A stretch of DNA of 64,000 nucleotides from the NCBI GenBank assembly GCA_003508835.1, contig PUFA01000166.1:3741501-3805500 (forward strand). The letters are read 5' to 3'. The stretch is from Eonycteris spelaea. Lineage: Eukaryota; Chordata; Mammalia; Chiroptera; Pteropodidae. The position numbers and the translations under genes were made by a program. This document shows, in pieces, positions 1 to 14,274 of the stretch; position 1 is the first letter of the stretch; each line of letters begins with the position of its first letter. The notes beneath the pieces are model-generated. The model saw nothing but the letters and a program-made list of their open reading frames with translations. It did no database searches and was not told the DNA's origin.

Positions 1-1015
1 CTGTCAGCTCTTCCTCATCTTTTTATTCATGTCTGTCATCTTCTAGGATTCTGTTTGTGTGTGTACATAGTTTTCATCAATGTCCTTTCATCTTTTTTTC
101 GTTTGACTTTCCCTTTTTTTCTAAACTTATTTATTTAATCAGCTAGAGAGTTTATATTCCATTTTAATTTAATTTGGTTACATATTATTCTCAGGAAGAT
201 AACCAGCTCTAAAACTAAAATTGTTGGTATACGAATCTCATTTTATTTACATATTTTCTTCCAAAAATATGTGTTTGTGTTTTGTATTTTTCCTTTGCTT
301 TTTCCACCATGCTTCCCAGTTAAAAAAACAAATTGCTCTTAGAAGCCAAGTGAAACACAGTAGAATCATAATACCCTTCAACAATAAAAAAACAGAACAA
401 TATACCTAATTGTTGAGATTTGACTTTGAATCTTAAATAGTATTTTCTTAATTTTAAGAAAATACCTACTTTTAGTATTAGAATACCTACTAAGCATTTC
501 AATAGCTCTTTTTTTTTTTTTCTTCTGGAAAAATAAGAAGTTTTACAAATTGAACTTCAGTATCAGCATTAAGGCTATGAAACATCTCTAGGAAAATCTT
601 TAAGAGGATGTGAAAACAAAAGAACGGTATCTAAGTTAAATTCACATCTTATTATAATTTAGAAATTTTCTTGTCATGTTTTACCCAACTGGATTATGAC
701 ATTTTTGAGGGCCGGAGTCATGTTTCAGATACCTTGTTTTACCACTCCTGACCTCGATACACTGTCTAGCACTTACTAAGTAGTCAGGAAAAAAGTTGTT
801 GAATGAATGACTGCATTGTGGCTTCTGTAGCCTCATTTTTTTTTTTTTTATCAGCAAGTGAGCAACACATGCCTGTGTGGAAGGAGATGTTATAAACATA
901 ACTGATGCTTTGTGCAGCTAGTGAATGATCAACAGATGCTCAACAATGTTATGGCATTGTAAATAAATATTTTTGGCAGAAGCAGCTATGTCTGACAAAA
1001 AAGCTAGGCATTAAA
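1..1015. other. Intergenic AT-rich stretch, no gene seen
   Basis: No open frame with recognisable protein similarity and no RNA gene is visible on either strand. Short T and A runs occur at about 509-522 and 836-850. The segment around 690-830 looks like a decayed MIR/L2-type relic because of its 'gaatgaatga' style sequence, but this is weak. Confidence 0.5.
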
Positions 1016-1021
1016 AAAAAG

Positions 1022-4000
1022 ATACGAGAGAGATGAAACATGGCAGAGTGAGAGATGTTCACAGATCTCTCCCCTTGAAACAACAATAAGTGAAACATCT
1101 AAAACTCAACTAAAACACAACTAAACACCAGCACGTCAGAGCATGGGATCTGCACATAAAGCTACCACAGGTCAGAACCCTGGTGTTGGGTGCTGGACTG
1201 TGAGAAATAAAGAAGCTGCCTCTCCCAGCCACTAGAGTTCGCTGTAGGAGGAGGAAGAGGGGAGATGGTGCTGCGAGTTCCCTGAATAGCCCTGCCTGGT
1301 AGAGTTTGTGAGTTCCACAGCCAGAGGCAGTGCCCAGTTATTAGGGCAGAAGGCAGAGAAGTGGGTCAGCAGAAAACAGTTGACTTTTACCAGCTGCGGT
1401 TGAAAAACTGAGGCTGAGCCTCAGTCCTCAACGTCTAACCCAGAGGGCCCATCCCCCATACCTTCCAAGACCAATCACAACGGAGCCCCAGGGGAATCTG
1501 AGCAAATGCTACCAAAACTATTGCTAACACTGACAGGGACTTAAACTGAAGGTAGTGAGAATGGTTAAAAATCTACAAGAAAATAAAGGCATTATATAAA
1601 GGCATTACTAAGGTTTTATATAAAGCAGGAATCCAAGAGGTTTAGACGCCACCTACTGGAAACCAAAAGAAAAGTGCCTTCTTTTAGCAAGCTAAAGAGA
1701 GGCCTTTATATAATAAATCTTCTTTCTGGAAAAAAAGCAGAATATATTTTCATTAATGCCCAGGTGGAGAAGTAGTCCATTAAACACCATGAACAACCAA
1801 GGTGATAAGACATCTCAAAAAGAAAGAGAAAAATCTCCAGAATAAGATTATAGATATAGAAATAAGCAACTTAAATGACAGAGAATTCAGGATGGTACAT
1901 CTGAAAAAACTCAATGAGTTCCGAAACGAGTCATAACAACAATTTCAAGAATTAAAAAAACAACTAGATGAGCAGAACAAGGAGAATGAAACCTTGAAAG
2001 GAACCAAATAGAAACTTCTGGAGATAAAAAACACACTGTAAGAGTTGAAAAATGAAAAAAGCAAGCTTGGGAAATAGAGTTGACCAAATGGAGAAAAAGA
2101 TCAGTGATATCAAAGACAGAAATCTAGAAATAAATCGAAAGAAGAAGAGAGAAACTGAAGCATGAAAAAATAATGAAAGGGAAATTCAAGAACCATCAGG
2201 AAAGGAAACATAAGAACAATGGCATTACTAAAGGCGAGGAAAAGAATCAGGGACTAGAAAGCATTTTCAGACAAATAGTGGACCAGAATTTCCCAAATCT
2301 AAGAATGAAATGGAGCTTGGAATTCAAGAAGTCAACAGAATACCCAATTTTCTCAACCCCAAAAGGCCTTCACCAAGACATATTGTATTAAAGTTATCAA
2401 AAATCAACGACAAAGAATTTCAGGGCAGCCAGGGAAAAGAAGACGATAACTTATAATGGCAAACCCATTAGATTATCATTGGACTTCCAGTGCAAACTTT
2501 ACAAGCCAGTAAGGAATGGAATCAAATATTTAAACTATTAAGTGAAAGGAACTACCAGCCTAGAAGAATGCATCCAGCCAAGTTCTCCTTTACATATGAA
2601 GGAGAAATTAAGACTTTTGCAGACATACAAAAATTGAGGGAATTCTCCACTATGAGGCCTGCACTACAGGAAATACTGAAAGGTGTCAGCTCATCTAAAA
2701 CAAAATAACAAAACAAAACAAAAAAATAATCAATAGTAAAGTGACTATCAGGCAAACAGAAGCAGAAGAGTGCAACACTTACTAAGAACAGGACATTGTA
2801 AGCTTAAATGATAAAAGAGAATTGCTATAGTAAGATAATAATGAATGTTCAGCATACATAGGGATAAATTGAGATAACAATGACTGAAAAGGGGAGGATT
2901 CAAAGATCCAAATTTGCAAAGGGAAATGGAGATAAGGCACGCACAGAAGAAAGTAGACGACTGTGTGTATATATATATATTATATATATATATATTATAA
3001 TAACTATCCTTTACATATTCATAATGGTAACCATATACAGAAGATTCAGAACTGAAGTATATAACATAAAACAAAAAGAACCAAAGGCAAAACTCACAAA
3101 GCCAACAAAAATAAAAAACAGGAATATAAGGACAAGGAAGCTACCAGAAAGCAAAAGATAAAAGGCTATAAGAAGACTCATATTTCAATAATTGGCCTAA
3201 ATGTAAATGGACTGAGGTCACCAATAAAAACAAACAGAGTTGCAGATTGGATCAAAAAACAAAGCCCAATCATATGCTGCCTCCAGGAGACACATCTCAG
3301 CTCCAAAGACAAATACAGACTCAAAGTGAAAGGTTTGAAAATGATATTTCAAGCAAATGGCATTTGGAGAAAAGCGGAAGTAGCAGTACTAATATCAAAC
3401 AAAATAGACTTTGAAATAAAAAAGGTAAAGAAAGATACCAAGAAGACATAACACTTATTAATATCTATGCTCCCAATCAGGGAGCCCCAAAATATGTAAA
3501 GCAATTACTAACAGAACTAAAGGGAGAAACAGAAAACATATCATAGTAGGGGACCTAAATACCCCACTGTCGATATGGACAGATCATCCAAACAGAAAAT
3601 AATAAGAAATAACATCCTTAAATGACACATTAGACCAACTGGACATAATTGACATTTACAGAGCCTTCCATCCCAAAACAGCTGCTTATACATTCTTCTC
3701 TAGTGCACATGGAACATTCTCAAGAATTGACCACACTGGGACACAGAAATAGCCTCAACAAATATAAGAGGGTTGAAATCATACCAACCATATTCTCTGA
3801 TCATAATGCTTTGAAACTAGAGATCAACTGCAAAAAGAAATCAGGAAAACCACAAATACATGGAGATTAAACAACATGCTACTGAAGAATAACTGGTCAG
3901 GAAGAAATAAAAAGAGAGATCAAGAGATACATAGAAATGAATGATAATGATAGTACAACATATCAAAACTTTTGGGACAGGCAAAAGCGTCATAAGAGAA

Positions 4001-7000
4001 AGTTCATATCATTACAGGCCTATCTCCAAAAACAAGAATGAGCCCAAATAAACAACCTAACGCTTCATCTTAAAAACTAGAAAAGGAAGAACAAATGAAG
4101 CCTAAAGTCAGCAGAAGGAAAGAAATAATCAAAATTAGAGCAGAAATAAATGAAAAAAAAAAAAAAACAATAGAAAAAAATAAATGCAACAAGAGCTGGT
4201 TCTTTGAGAAGGTTAATAAAATTGACAAACCCTGGCTAGACTCACTAGAAAAAGAGAAAGGACACAAATAAACAAAATCAGGGATGAAAGAGGGGAAATT
4301 ATGACTGACATCGCAGAAATACAAAGGATCATACAAGAATACTATGAAAAAGTATATAACACCAAATTTAATAACCTAGAAGAAATGGACAGTACTTAGA
4401 AAAATGATCTTCCTAGACTGAATCAAGAAGATCTGGAAAATCTAAATAGATAGATAGCAGTATGGAAATTGAAACGATCATCAAAAACCAACCAAAAATA
4501 AAAGTCCAGGACCAGATGGCTTCACCAGTGAATTCTACCAAACATTCAAAGAAGATTTAATACCTATTCTCCTCAAACTCTTCCAAAAAATCAAAGAGGA
4601 GGCAATACTTCCCAACTCATTTTATGAGGCCATATTATCTGATACCAAAACCTGGTAAAGATACACAAAAAAGAAAACTACAGACCAATATCTCTCATGA
4701 ACACAGATGCAAAAATCCAATAAATACTGGCAACCAAATACAGCAACATATTAAAAAGATTATTACCACGATCAAGTGAGCTTCATCCCAGGGGCACAGG
4801 GATGGTTCAACATATGCAAATCGATTAATGTGATACACCACATAAACAAATTAAAAATAAGAATCATATGATCATATCAATAGATGCAGAAAAAGCCTTT
4901 GACAAATACAGCATCCATTTATGATCAAAACACTTAACAAAATCGGTATAGAAGGAAAATACCTTAACATAATAAAGGCCATATATGACAAACCCTCAGC
5001 CAACATTATACTTAATGGTGAAAAACTAAAAACCTTTCTTAAGATCAGGAACAATGCAAAGCTGTCTATTATCGCCACTGTTATTCAATATAACATTGGA
5101 GGTCCTAGGAAGTGCAATCAGACAAGAGAAAGTATAAAAAGGCATCCAAATAAGAAACAAAGAAGTCAAACTGTCACAATTTGCAGATGCATGATTCTAT
5201 ATAGAAAACCCTAAACGACTCCACAAGAACACTACTAGAAACAATAAGCAAATACAGTAAAGTTTTTGGATACAAAATCAACATTCAAAAATCCATAGCA
5301 TTCCTATATCTAATAATAAAGTGTCTGAACAAATAAGTGAAAAAATAATTCCTTTTGCAATTGCAACAAAAAGAATAACATACCTAGGAATAAATCTAGT
5401 GAAACATGTGAAAGACCTATAATGAAAACTACAAGAAAAGAACATAGAAGAAGGTACAAAGAAATGGAAAGATATTTGTGTTCTTGGATTGGAAGAATCC
5501 ACATAGTTAAACAACCGTATTACCTAAAGCATTATACAGATTTAATGCAATGCTCATCAAAATCCATCAGCATTTTTTAAAAAATAGAACAAAAAAATCA
5601 TCAGATTTGTATGGAAGCACAAAAGACCCCGAATTGCCAAAGCCATCCTGAGAAAAAAGAATGAGGCTGGAGGCATCACTCTGCCCACTTCAAATTATAC
5701 CAGGCAACAGTAATCAAAACAGCATGGTATTGGCAGCAAAACAGAACATGGACCAGTGGAACAGAATCGAGAGTCAGAAGTAAACCTATATTATATGGCA
5801 AATAATTTTTGACAAAAAAGCCAAAAACATACAGTGGAGAAAGGAAAGCCTCTTCAATAAATGGTGCTGGAAAACTGGAAAGCCACCTGCAAAAGAATGA
5901 AACTAGACTGTTGTCTATCACCACACACCAAAATTAACTCAAAATGGATTAAGACCTGAATATAAGACCTGAAACAATAAAATGCATAGAAGAAAACATA
6001 GGAAAACTCAAGGACCTTGGACTTAAAGAGGATTTTATGAATTTGACCTCAAACAAGGGAAGTAAAAGCAAAAAAATGAATGGGACTACATCAAACTAAA
6101 AAGCTTCTGCTCAGCAAAAGAAATCATCAACAAGGTAAAGAGACACCATCTCAATGGGAAAATATTTTGCAAGCAACCTCGATAAGGGCCTAATATCCAA
6201 AATATACAAAGAACTCATACAACTCAATAACAACAACAACAAAAACAAATGATCCAATCAAAAAATGGGCAAGGACCTGAACAGACACTTCTCCCTAGAG
6301 GACATACAAATGGCCAACAAAATATGAAAAGATGCTCAACATCACTAGCTATTAGGGAAATGCAAATCAAAACCACAATGAGATACTATCTCACACCTGT
6401 TAGCATAGCTATAATCAAAAGGACAAGTAATAACAAATGTTGGAGAGGATGCGGAGAAAAGGAGTCCTTATGCAGTGCTGATGGGACTGCAAACTGGTAC
6501 ATCCACTATGGAAAAAGTATGGAGCTTCCTCAAAAAAAACTAAGAATTGATCTACCATATGATGTAGCAATTCCTCTACTGGGTTTTTTACCCAAAGACT
6601 TGAAAACCATATTCAAAAAGATATTTGCACACCAATATTCACAGCAGCACTATTCGCAGTGGCCAGGACATAGAAGCAACCAAAGTGTCCTATGATAGAT
6701 GATATATTGACTAAAGAAGCTGTGGTACATATATACGATGGAATGTTACTCAGCTATAAGAAGAGATGAAATACTACTATTTGTGACAACCTGGATGGAC
6801 CTTGAGATAATCATGCTAACCAAAATAAGCCAGATTGAAAAAGTTTGAAAATCACATGATATCACTTATATGTGGGTTATAAACCTAAAAGTGACAAATG
6901 AACAGGACAAATAGAGACTTAAGGACATGGACAATGGACTAGTGGTTACCAGAGGGTAGGGGATGAGGGAGGAAGGGAGAGGTAGATGGGGTAAAGTGAG

Positions 7001-7160
7001 TCAAATATAGGGAGGTTGGGGGAGGGTGAAGTGGGTAAAAAGGATCAAATATTATTGGTAGCTGAAGGAAACTGGACTTGGGTGGTAATCACCACAATAG
7101 AATATATTAGATATATAATTGTATTAACCGATGTTACCCAATAAACTTAATGAAAAAAGT
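1022..7160 (+). mobile_element. Decayed near-full-length LINE-1 (L1)
   Basis: An old L1 retrotransposon in sense orientation, about 6.1 kb. The 5' region (about 1,022-1,780) resembles an L1 5' UTR. It is followed by ORF1 debris (about 1,790-2,710, with Lys/Glu/Gln-rich coiled-coil-like sequence) and a spacer carrying a TA microsatellite. ORF2 debris starts near 3,170 with the endonuclease N-terminal region, runs through the reverse-transcriptase region (about 4.5-5.5 kb) to the C-terminal region (about 6.2-6.9 kb), and ends in a G-rich 3' UTR. Many stops and frameshifts break both ORFs: the longest surviving piece is about 148 codons (6,249-6,695) and the catalytic reverse-transcriptase motif near 5,185 is disrupted. 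It cannot encode functional proteins. The precise 5' edge and the flanking duplication were not resolved. Confidence 0.88.
2967..2998. repeat. (TA)n microsatellite
   Basis: A short alternating TA tract, with one break, inside the spacer between the ORF1 and ORF2 relics of the surrounding L1. Confidence 0.85.
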
Positions 7161-7161
7161 A

Positions 7162-7620
7162 ACAAATATGATATTAATCAAATTATGTCAATAACCACTT
7201 AAAACTTAATTGTCTAAATATGCCAATTAAAAGACAGACTGTCTTTTACTTGAGCCCCTTTACCCTTACTTACCTCCCCCTCCCCCCTTTCGTCACTTCA
7301 ATAAATTTAATTTTAAAAAAGAGACTGTGGATCGAAAAATAAGACTCAATTATATGTTTTTGACCAGACACCCACTTTAAATATAAAAAATGACATAGAT
7401 TAAAACTAAAGGCTGAAGAGATATACACAATGCTAACACTAGTTGAACGAAAGCTGGAATAACTATATTAATTTCAGACAAAGTAGAGTTCAGAACAAGG
7501 GCAATCATCAGAGATAAAGGTACTGGCATAATGATAAGGCAGTCAATTATCCAAGAAAACATAACAATCCAGAACGGATCAGTCCATAGAACAGAAAGCA
7601 TATTAGTGTTTGCTAGGGGC
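7162..7620 (+). mobile_element. Older L1 fragment (ORF2 endonuclease region)
   Basis: The sequence resembles the part of L1 ORF2 encoding the endonuclease domain (text such as 'caattaaaagacag' and 'actttaaatataaa'). It sits directly after the 3' end of the larger L1 and is split by a short A-tailed insertion at 7,243-7,321. It is non-coding debris. Confidence 0.7.
7243..7321 (+). mobile_element. About 80-bp A-tailed insertion inside older L1
   Basis: The L1 text is continuous if this segment is removed. The copy 'agactgt' occurs at both edges (7,236-7,242 and 7,322-7,328), consistent with a short target-site duplication. The insert ends in an AATAAA-containing A-rich tail. Its first half is C-rich and could be an inverted L1 3' segment (twin priming), but the source is uncertain. 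Confidence 0.55.
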
Positions 7621-8039
7621 TGCGGGGAGGATAGGTAGTGACTGTTTAATTCCTTTTGGGGTGATAAAAATGTCTTGGAACTAGAGAGAAGTTATAGTTG
7701 AACGTTGCAAGTATAATTTTAAGTATACTGAATTGTATTTCTTTTGAAAGGTAAATATTTTATTTTGTGTTATGTAAATTTTACCTAAATAATGAAAAGC
7801 AGAGATGCAACAAAATTTTGTATTTTCAAAAACCTATTTATTGAATAATTACTATTAAACTGGTAATTGCCTGACATACGTGCCATCTCAAAGGGAAAAA
7901 AAGGGCTAGACATCATGGCCAAAATTGAAGAAAAGTATGTGATTTGTGCTCAGCTGTTAATTATAAAAATGATTGCATGAAAACATGGAGAGATCAATGC
8001 TATTGAACGAAAAATTGTCCCAGAAATGAAAGGCATGCC
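7621..8039. other. Non-coding spacer, nothing recognised
   Basis: AT-rich sequence with many stops in all frames. The left end (7,620-7,800) may be further L1 3' debris because it contains a G-rich run followed by an A/T-rich end, but no clear assignment is possible. Confidence 0.4.
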
Positions 8040-8440
8040 ATGTCATGCAGGCCACAGAGGGAAGCATCAGTGTTAGTCAGGAGGCAGACAGCAGTGAGGG
8101 AAAAGCATGGGCCACAACCTTTATTATGTTTTCTGCAATAAAAGCAAGGCAGGTAAAGGCAAATAGTTTAAGGTTGGATAATTTGAGTTTCTTCCAGCAG
8201 GCTTTGGGGAATAGGGCTGTTCCTAGCTGTCTGGTATTCTGGCCCTGGGTTAATTTAGGGCAGGGGACGTATTGGCTTTATGTATGAGAGCAAGATAAAG
8301 GAGGTGATCAGGGGGATGGACTTGAGACTGATTAGTCTGCATGGGAAAGGCGGCTCACCAATAAGCTGTTTGCTGTCTTAGATATTATGTAATCCTGAAG
8401 GGCAGTCTCTCCTCAGCCAGCAGCAACCCCCCCCATCATA
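8040..8440 (-). mobile_element. Probable solo LTR of an endogenous retrovirus, antisense
   Basis: Read on the minus strand, this block has the layout of a retroviral LTR: a mixed-composition U3-like part, an AATAAA signal near 8,140, and a C-rich downstream part typical of R/U5. No internal retroviral genes flank it, so a solo LTR is the simplest reading. The family is not identified and the borders are approximate. An 80-codon frame within it (8,045-8,287) is not taken as a gene. Confidence 0.5.
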
Positions 8441-8539
8441 AAATATAGAAATAAAAATATGATTAATACTTAAGACTCTAGAGATAAAAAAATGTTATGG
8501 CAAAGAAATTTATGAATGAGAATTCTAACCTATATCCAT

Positions 8540-9420
8540 TAATATGATACTGTTTTAGGTGTTGTATTAAATCTGTATATTAGCTTACAAATCATTGCCA
8601 TCTCCACTACATTAAGCCTTCTTGTCTATGAATATTTTTCTATCTGTTTTAGAGTCTCTTTATTTCTCTTAATAAATTTTATATTTTTCTCTGAGTAGCT
8701 TTTATTATCTAAATTAGAATATTCCAAATATGCTTCTTCTTACTATTATAAGTGGAGTTTTTTTAAAATTATGTCTTTTACTCATATCATTTAAATATTT
8801 GAAGTGAAATTATTATATGGCTGTATGTAATGTTTGGCAATTTTGCAGAATTAACTCATCTTGAATAGATCTTTAGTGTTAAAACTTGCTATAAAAAAAA
8901 ATTAAAACTTACACAAGTACCCATCACTCAGCTTCAATAATGATCAAAATTTCACTTATTTCTTCTATTTCTCCACTCTCATATATTCATGTCTTCTTCA
9001 ATTCCACTTACAATACCCAGGAATTTCCTATAATTTTTTTTTTCTGATTCCAGCAACAGGTCATTCAGATGTATGTAAAAACTTCTTAATTTCTGGAATA
9101 CTTTTTTCTTGTCTCGTTTTTTATTGTTTTTTTTTGCGTTTTAATAGTTTCCATGATGATTTTCTGTTCTCGACTTTGAGCACAGTAATATCTGTTTAGA
9201 TTCTGTGTTTGTTACCAGGTAGAGTGAGTAAGGATTTCTTTTGGCTCTGATTGCTATTCAATGGCGTGATGGTTGAGTCCCTCTTTAAAAATCTATATCT
9301 GGATGGCAGACTGATATGCATGTGTCCCAGCCACATTTCCAGTTTCTAGCAATTTCTTACTTAGCATACTTCTGCTCTGTTGAAGTTACATCTCTCTCTT
9401 ACTCTTATTCCCTGGTTTTC
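8540..9420 (-). mobile_element. Antisense L1 remnants
   Basis: The minus strand carries degraded L1 ORF2/3' sequence. On the plus strand this shows as T-rich text with antisense L1 wording such as 'ctttatttctcttaataaat' at about 8,654 and 'acccatcactcagcttcaa' at about 8,919. Two differently aged pieces seem to be joined near 8,880. There is no coding potential. Confidence 0.55.
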
Positions 9421-12400
9421 TATCAGTCTAAGCTAATCTAGTACATGAGGAATTGTGATTTTTAAAACATGCTCTCCTAGTAAGATTTCCCTTGCTTCTT
9501 CCTCGAACTGTAACTCCTACTAGGGTTAGTTTAGTTCCCCAAACTTTCTGCCCAGTTGCTTTTTGAGATTCATATGATTGAAAGACAAACAAAACAAAAC
9601 AACAACAACAGAACCCAAAAAATCTCAGCTTATGTATGATTTTCTTTTTTTTGGTAGTGGGGGAGTGGGTGACTTTCAGGAGGGGGAGACTGTGGACAAG
9701 AAGCAAGAAAACTGCTCCTTCTAGTGGAGAGAAAGGGATATTGTTGCTCCTTAAAGACCAGTTTATCCAAATCTTTCCTGGCCTTTTTCAATAATTTACT
9801 CTACGAACATTTTTTTTTTAATTCCATAAACTTAAAATAAACAGAAATCGGGATGCTGTGACTAAAGAAGAAATGGTATTTTCTATTGTGCACCAGTTCT
9901 CCTGCTTCTGGTCTGAATATTCTTCCCCTTCAGCAGATGAATGTGACTGATGGCTGGCGTTTGAATTAATGGTGCCTCCTGAACCATGACTCAGCCATGT
10001 CGATGGCTCTGCCAAGTTTGTGGCCAGGGCACCTTCTTTCCATTCCCAAACTATGACTGCCACTGGTTCCTCTCCCTCAAGGCTGTGACAGAAGAATTAG
10101 GGACTTATTTAACGTTGGTTTATTTCTTCCTGTGATGTAAAGGCTTGGAAATTCAATAACTCTTTATTTAGCTTCTTTGGTCTTACCTAATAAGTTTAGA
10201 AAATCAAAATATTCTCTGGCCAGATCAGGGTCTGACCACACAGATTATTTCCAGCCGATGTGCATTTTAACACAAGTAATACTCAACATCTCACCTAAAC
10301 ACAATACGACCTCTATATTTTTCTAAGGTAAGATAATACTGACAATATTCTCTGGAAAATTTTTTACTCATTCACTGACCCATATTTTTGTTTTTTCTCA
10401 CTGCCATCCTCCTAGATAAAAAAATGCAAACAGGAATTTTAAACAATCTCCTATGGAGATATTGCCCATTTTCCTATTTGGTGTATTGAACCTGAGTTTC
10501 TGAGTTGGTGGGCACATGGTGCAGAGGTTCAAAATTTTAGTTTTGGGGTTTCCCTTCTCTCTGTTCACATGAATTCATTCTTATATTCTTGGTCACCTAA
10601 AATGCTTTTAAAACCTCATAGCTTTATATGTACTTTATAACTCTTACAATGTTATCTAAAAACTTTAATCGATATTAAGATATTAATCTTGCTTTTATAG
10701 CATGTTTTTCTTCACTTGCTTCCCAGTGTTTGCTTTTGTACTTCATTGTTTCTACTGTGAAAGATGATACATTAGTCTGTCGAGCTTAATGACACCGTTG
10801 TTTATTCATATTCACAATTCTTTGTTAAATAGTGCCTCATAGTTTGCAAAGAAACTTCGGGTACATCATTATTATTCATCATTTATATTGTTAAAAAATA
10901 TTTAAGTGTCTACTGTGGACCAGGCACCATGCTGGGCTCTGGGAAATTAAAAATGAAAGCAGGAGCTCACAGGCTCAATGGGGACGCACATAAGATAATA
11001 AAATACTGTATCGAAAAAGTAAACTTTGGAGAAAGTTTGGTTCTAAATAGATTATTTTTAAAACTGGAAAGTGAATATATTGACCAATAGACACTGGAAT
11101 TTGTCCATTTGACAGTTTTATTGTGTGTGTGTGTGTGTGGTGTGTATAGGTGTGTTTATAAAAACTGAATAAATTTGCATTTAGCTTATAATTTAGCCTC
11201 CTTAAGAACATGAATCAGAACTAAATCTGCTGGTAAGCTGGACAAATTAAGGATCTGACCCTTGAACGTGAAGCCCATATCCATGACACCTGGTGACCCC
11301 ACCAAAGCTCATACAAACAGGGGAGCCCAGTCTGATCATTCAGCTGACCCTCTTTACTTCTCAACATTGGTCCATAGTGCCGGGTAAGTGAAGGGTTCCT
11401 GAAAAAAAACAGTAAAACTTTTTTCTCTTTTGCTGGCATTTCATGTTGTAACTCACGCAGACAGAATTGAACCTTTTCCCATGCTGCTTTGTAATTTTGG
11501 CATCATTCAAAGTGGAAATGGATTCTGATGGTGTAAGTGTTGTTTCCTTAGCAATGAACATCTTAAATGGAGAAGTGAATCAGCAGAGCCATGAAACTAT
11601 GAACCATTGGTTACTCACGTGAGTAGTAAGCTGCTTAATCTGAATATAATTTTCTCTTCAGATCATTTTCTTGAAATTGGGTGGAAATCCCCACACCTCT
11701 TGCTCAATTTGGCAGCTGCATGGGTGACCAAGGCAATAAGCACTCTGACAACACTGTAGTGATATCTGTGGCTATTTGAATAATCATGGTAGCTAATCCA
11801 TTTTAATTAGAACTTTCCCTTTATGTGCTTAAAAACAGTGCGACCTATTAAGAATATTGTAATATCCAATTAAAAGGAAAGATGATTAAGAAAAGTACTC
11901 AGAACCATAAGTGAAACTAAATGCTGTTTTAATTTTAAACTGGGTGTTTTGGAATGAAGCAGTCCTGTGCTCTCAGAAAAGGAAACAGGCTGGTGGAGGG
12001 GGTCAGTGTGGCTGCTTTTGAATGTCAATAATATTAGTTTAGTAGTCTGAGTGTTTATCTCAAGGTTTAAAGTCTATTTCTAAAAGTTATCTTATTTTAT
12101 TTCCCATCGTAAGGAAAAGTGAATTTTAATCTCAAACCTGAATTTTTGCACTGAGAACACAAAAAAGTTATTTCTCAAGTTCTAAGCGTAATTGATTCTA
12201 AGTGTCGCTGGGTGCCTGCCTGAGAAGGCAGGACTCTAAGGTTATGCTGCTTCTTGCCTTTTAAGTAGAGACAACAAATCACTCACAGTAGAAATTACCC
12301 AAAGAAAACCACTTGGTTGGTCTTTCGCTGACTATGAAATTGTGACTTTTTCCTCTATGCCCAAGAGGGACAGGACAGTATAATTATGTCCTCCCTCTCC

Positions 12401-14260
12401 TCTTGCAATTGCATTAATGTGCATGGCTTGAGGAGGAGGTGGAAATTTTATATATGTAACTGTTGAGAGGATAGGCTCTAATAGTCTAATCTCTTGTCCC
12501 AACATTTCAGGGTTAAGGAGGGAAACTATTTGGCCCAGTTCAAGACTTCATGGGCAGGTAAGGACCAGGAATTCCAGTTCTCTGCTATAAAATAAACCGT
12601 AATGGCTGGAGAGATGGACGCAGTGAGCTGGCCTCTGTGCTGGTAACTGAGGAGGAGAAGTCCACAGGTCTGGGTCGTTAGGTAGCTAGTGCTGGAACCT
12701 GGCCTCACCCAGCTTCCTGGGACAGACCTCCTGGGGAAGTAGCTGTGACCAAACAGCTGTTATCTCGAGAACCTCTAACTGAACTTCACAGTAAGACATG
12801 AACTTGCCCTCTTTCAAGGAACTCTTTAATCTAAAACATAGCAATAAAATGGAAAGTCCCTCAGATATTTGTTCAGGGCATCTGTGCCACTAGTTTCCAA
12901 GAGAGACCCTTCCCGGAATGACTTCATCTAGCGTGACAGAGACATCCTTCAGCTGCATGATTAAGTGGACTGGGCCTCTCCTCCCTCTTTGGACACTATA
13001 TTCACACAGGGTTTCTTGCATTTTTAAGAAGGAGCAAGAGGGCCTTGAGGAGACTGAACTGGACTTGACTTGGGGCCTGAGCATTACATTTCGCGAGGAG
13101 GATATTTTTCACATCTCCAACTGTGGAGTTGGATAGTACAGTTACAGGAGTATTGACTTACACATATAAGGCAAAAAACCATTAAATATAAGAGATTCCC
13201 GCCCCCTCCCTTTTCTTAGAGCATTTACTTTAAAAAACTTGAAATAGTAAGTTCTTTCCCCACAGTCTCTTTGAAATTATATGCAAATTACTTTTTAAAA
13301 GTTAAATAACCATCTTGCCAGCTTTATGACCCAGGAAGTATTTCTCAAGGACCAGAGGAATATCCCTTTGAAATGTAAACATCCAAGGAAGACAGTGCCC
13401 TCCATTTCCCAGTTTCTGTGGGGGGAGGAGCCAACTCCCCTGCCTCACAGTTGTAAAACTACTTCCTGCCATAAAGATATGTTTATTTTTTTCTTTATAT
13501 AACACCAATTAACTGGCACGGATGGTTACCCCAATATAACTTGAGGACTAGTTATTGCTTATCTGAGAACGTGTAAATACTGAATTAGAGATTTCTTTCT
13601 GTCTTGCAATCTCTTATTTGGATTGCCTGGGATATGCATCACATTCTTTTTTCTTTCTTTTTTTTTTCAATAGGAAAACTGTTTTCTTTCTTTTCTTGTT
13701 GGAGAGATTTTCTGGGTTGGGAGAAGATTTCATTTTTAATCATATTTCCCCATCACACACTAATGCTACAATGCAAGAGAACAATAGATATGAAAAAGGA
13801 AAAGTTACATCTAATTGACTCCCTCGGGAAGACCTGATTTCTAATTATTTCCTTCAGACTTTACAAAAAAAACTGCCTTATCTTAGTTATTCCTTATGTC
13901 TCCTCTTCCCCTCAGTTTCTCCCATTTCCTTATATTGCCTATCTCTCTTTTATTCCTGTTAAAATTTTCAAAATACACTAGTCAGGACTCTTAACAGGTA
14001 TAAAAATAAACACACATTAAAGATATTTATTTTATTGGAGGGAACCAGGAAGAGGTTACAACTGGTTTCAAAAAGAGAATCCATGAACAGACCATTTTTA
14101 GATCAAGAATATTGAAATAAATTGTGCAAAAATGGTGGCAAAACTGGTTTTCCAGAAGGGAGGAGGAAATCAGTTGTTGCTTCCAGGGACAAGAATTATT
14201 ATGTTGCTATCAGTTTGTACAACTTGCAAAATGGTAAAATCGCTCCATGAAGAATTGGAA
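9421..14260. other. Intergenic stretch without recognisable genes
   Basis: No coding exon or RNA gene is recognised. Frames of 60-92 codons on both strands lack similarity or splice context. A MIR/L2-like relic lies near 10,890-10,970 ('gtctactgtggaccaggcac'). A short (GT)n tract lies at 11,122-11,140 and a T-rich run near 13,645-13,668. The region about 11.2-13.2 kb is somewhat less repeat-like and could hold conserved non-coding DNA, but nothing specific is seen. Confidence 0.5.
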
Positions 14261-14274
14261 TCAGATACTTGGAG

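Noticed and set aside
6249..6695. A 148-codon frame
   Set aside because: It is the surviving C-terminal part of the decayed L1 ORF2, not a host gene. The element has stops and frameshifts throughout.
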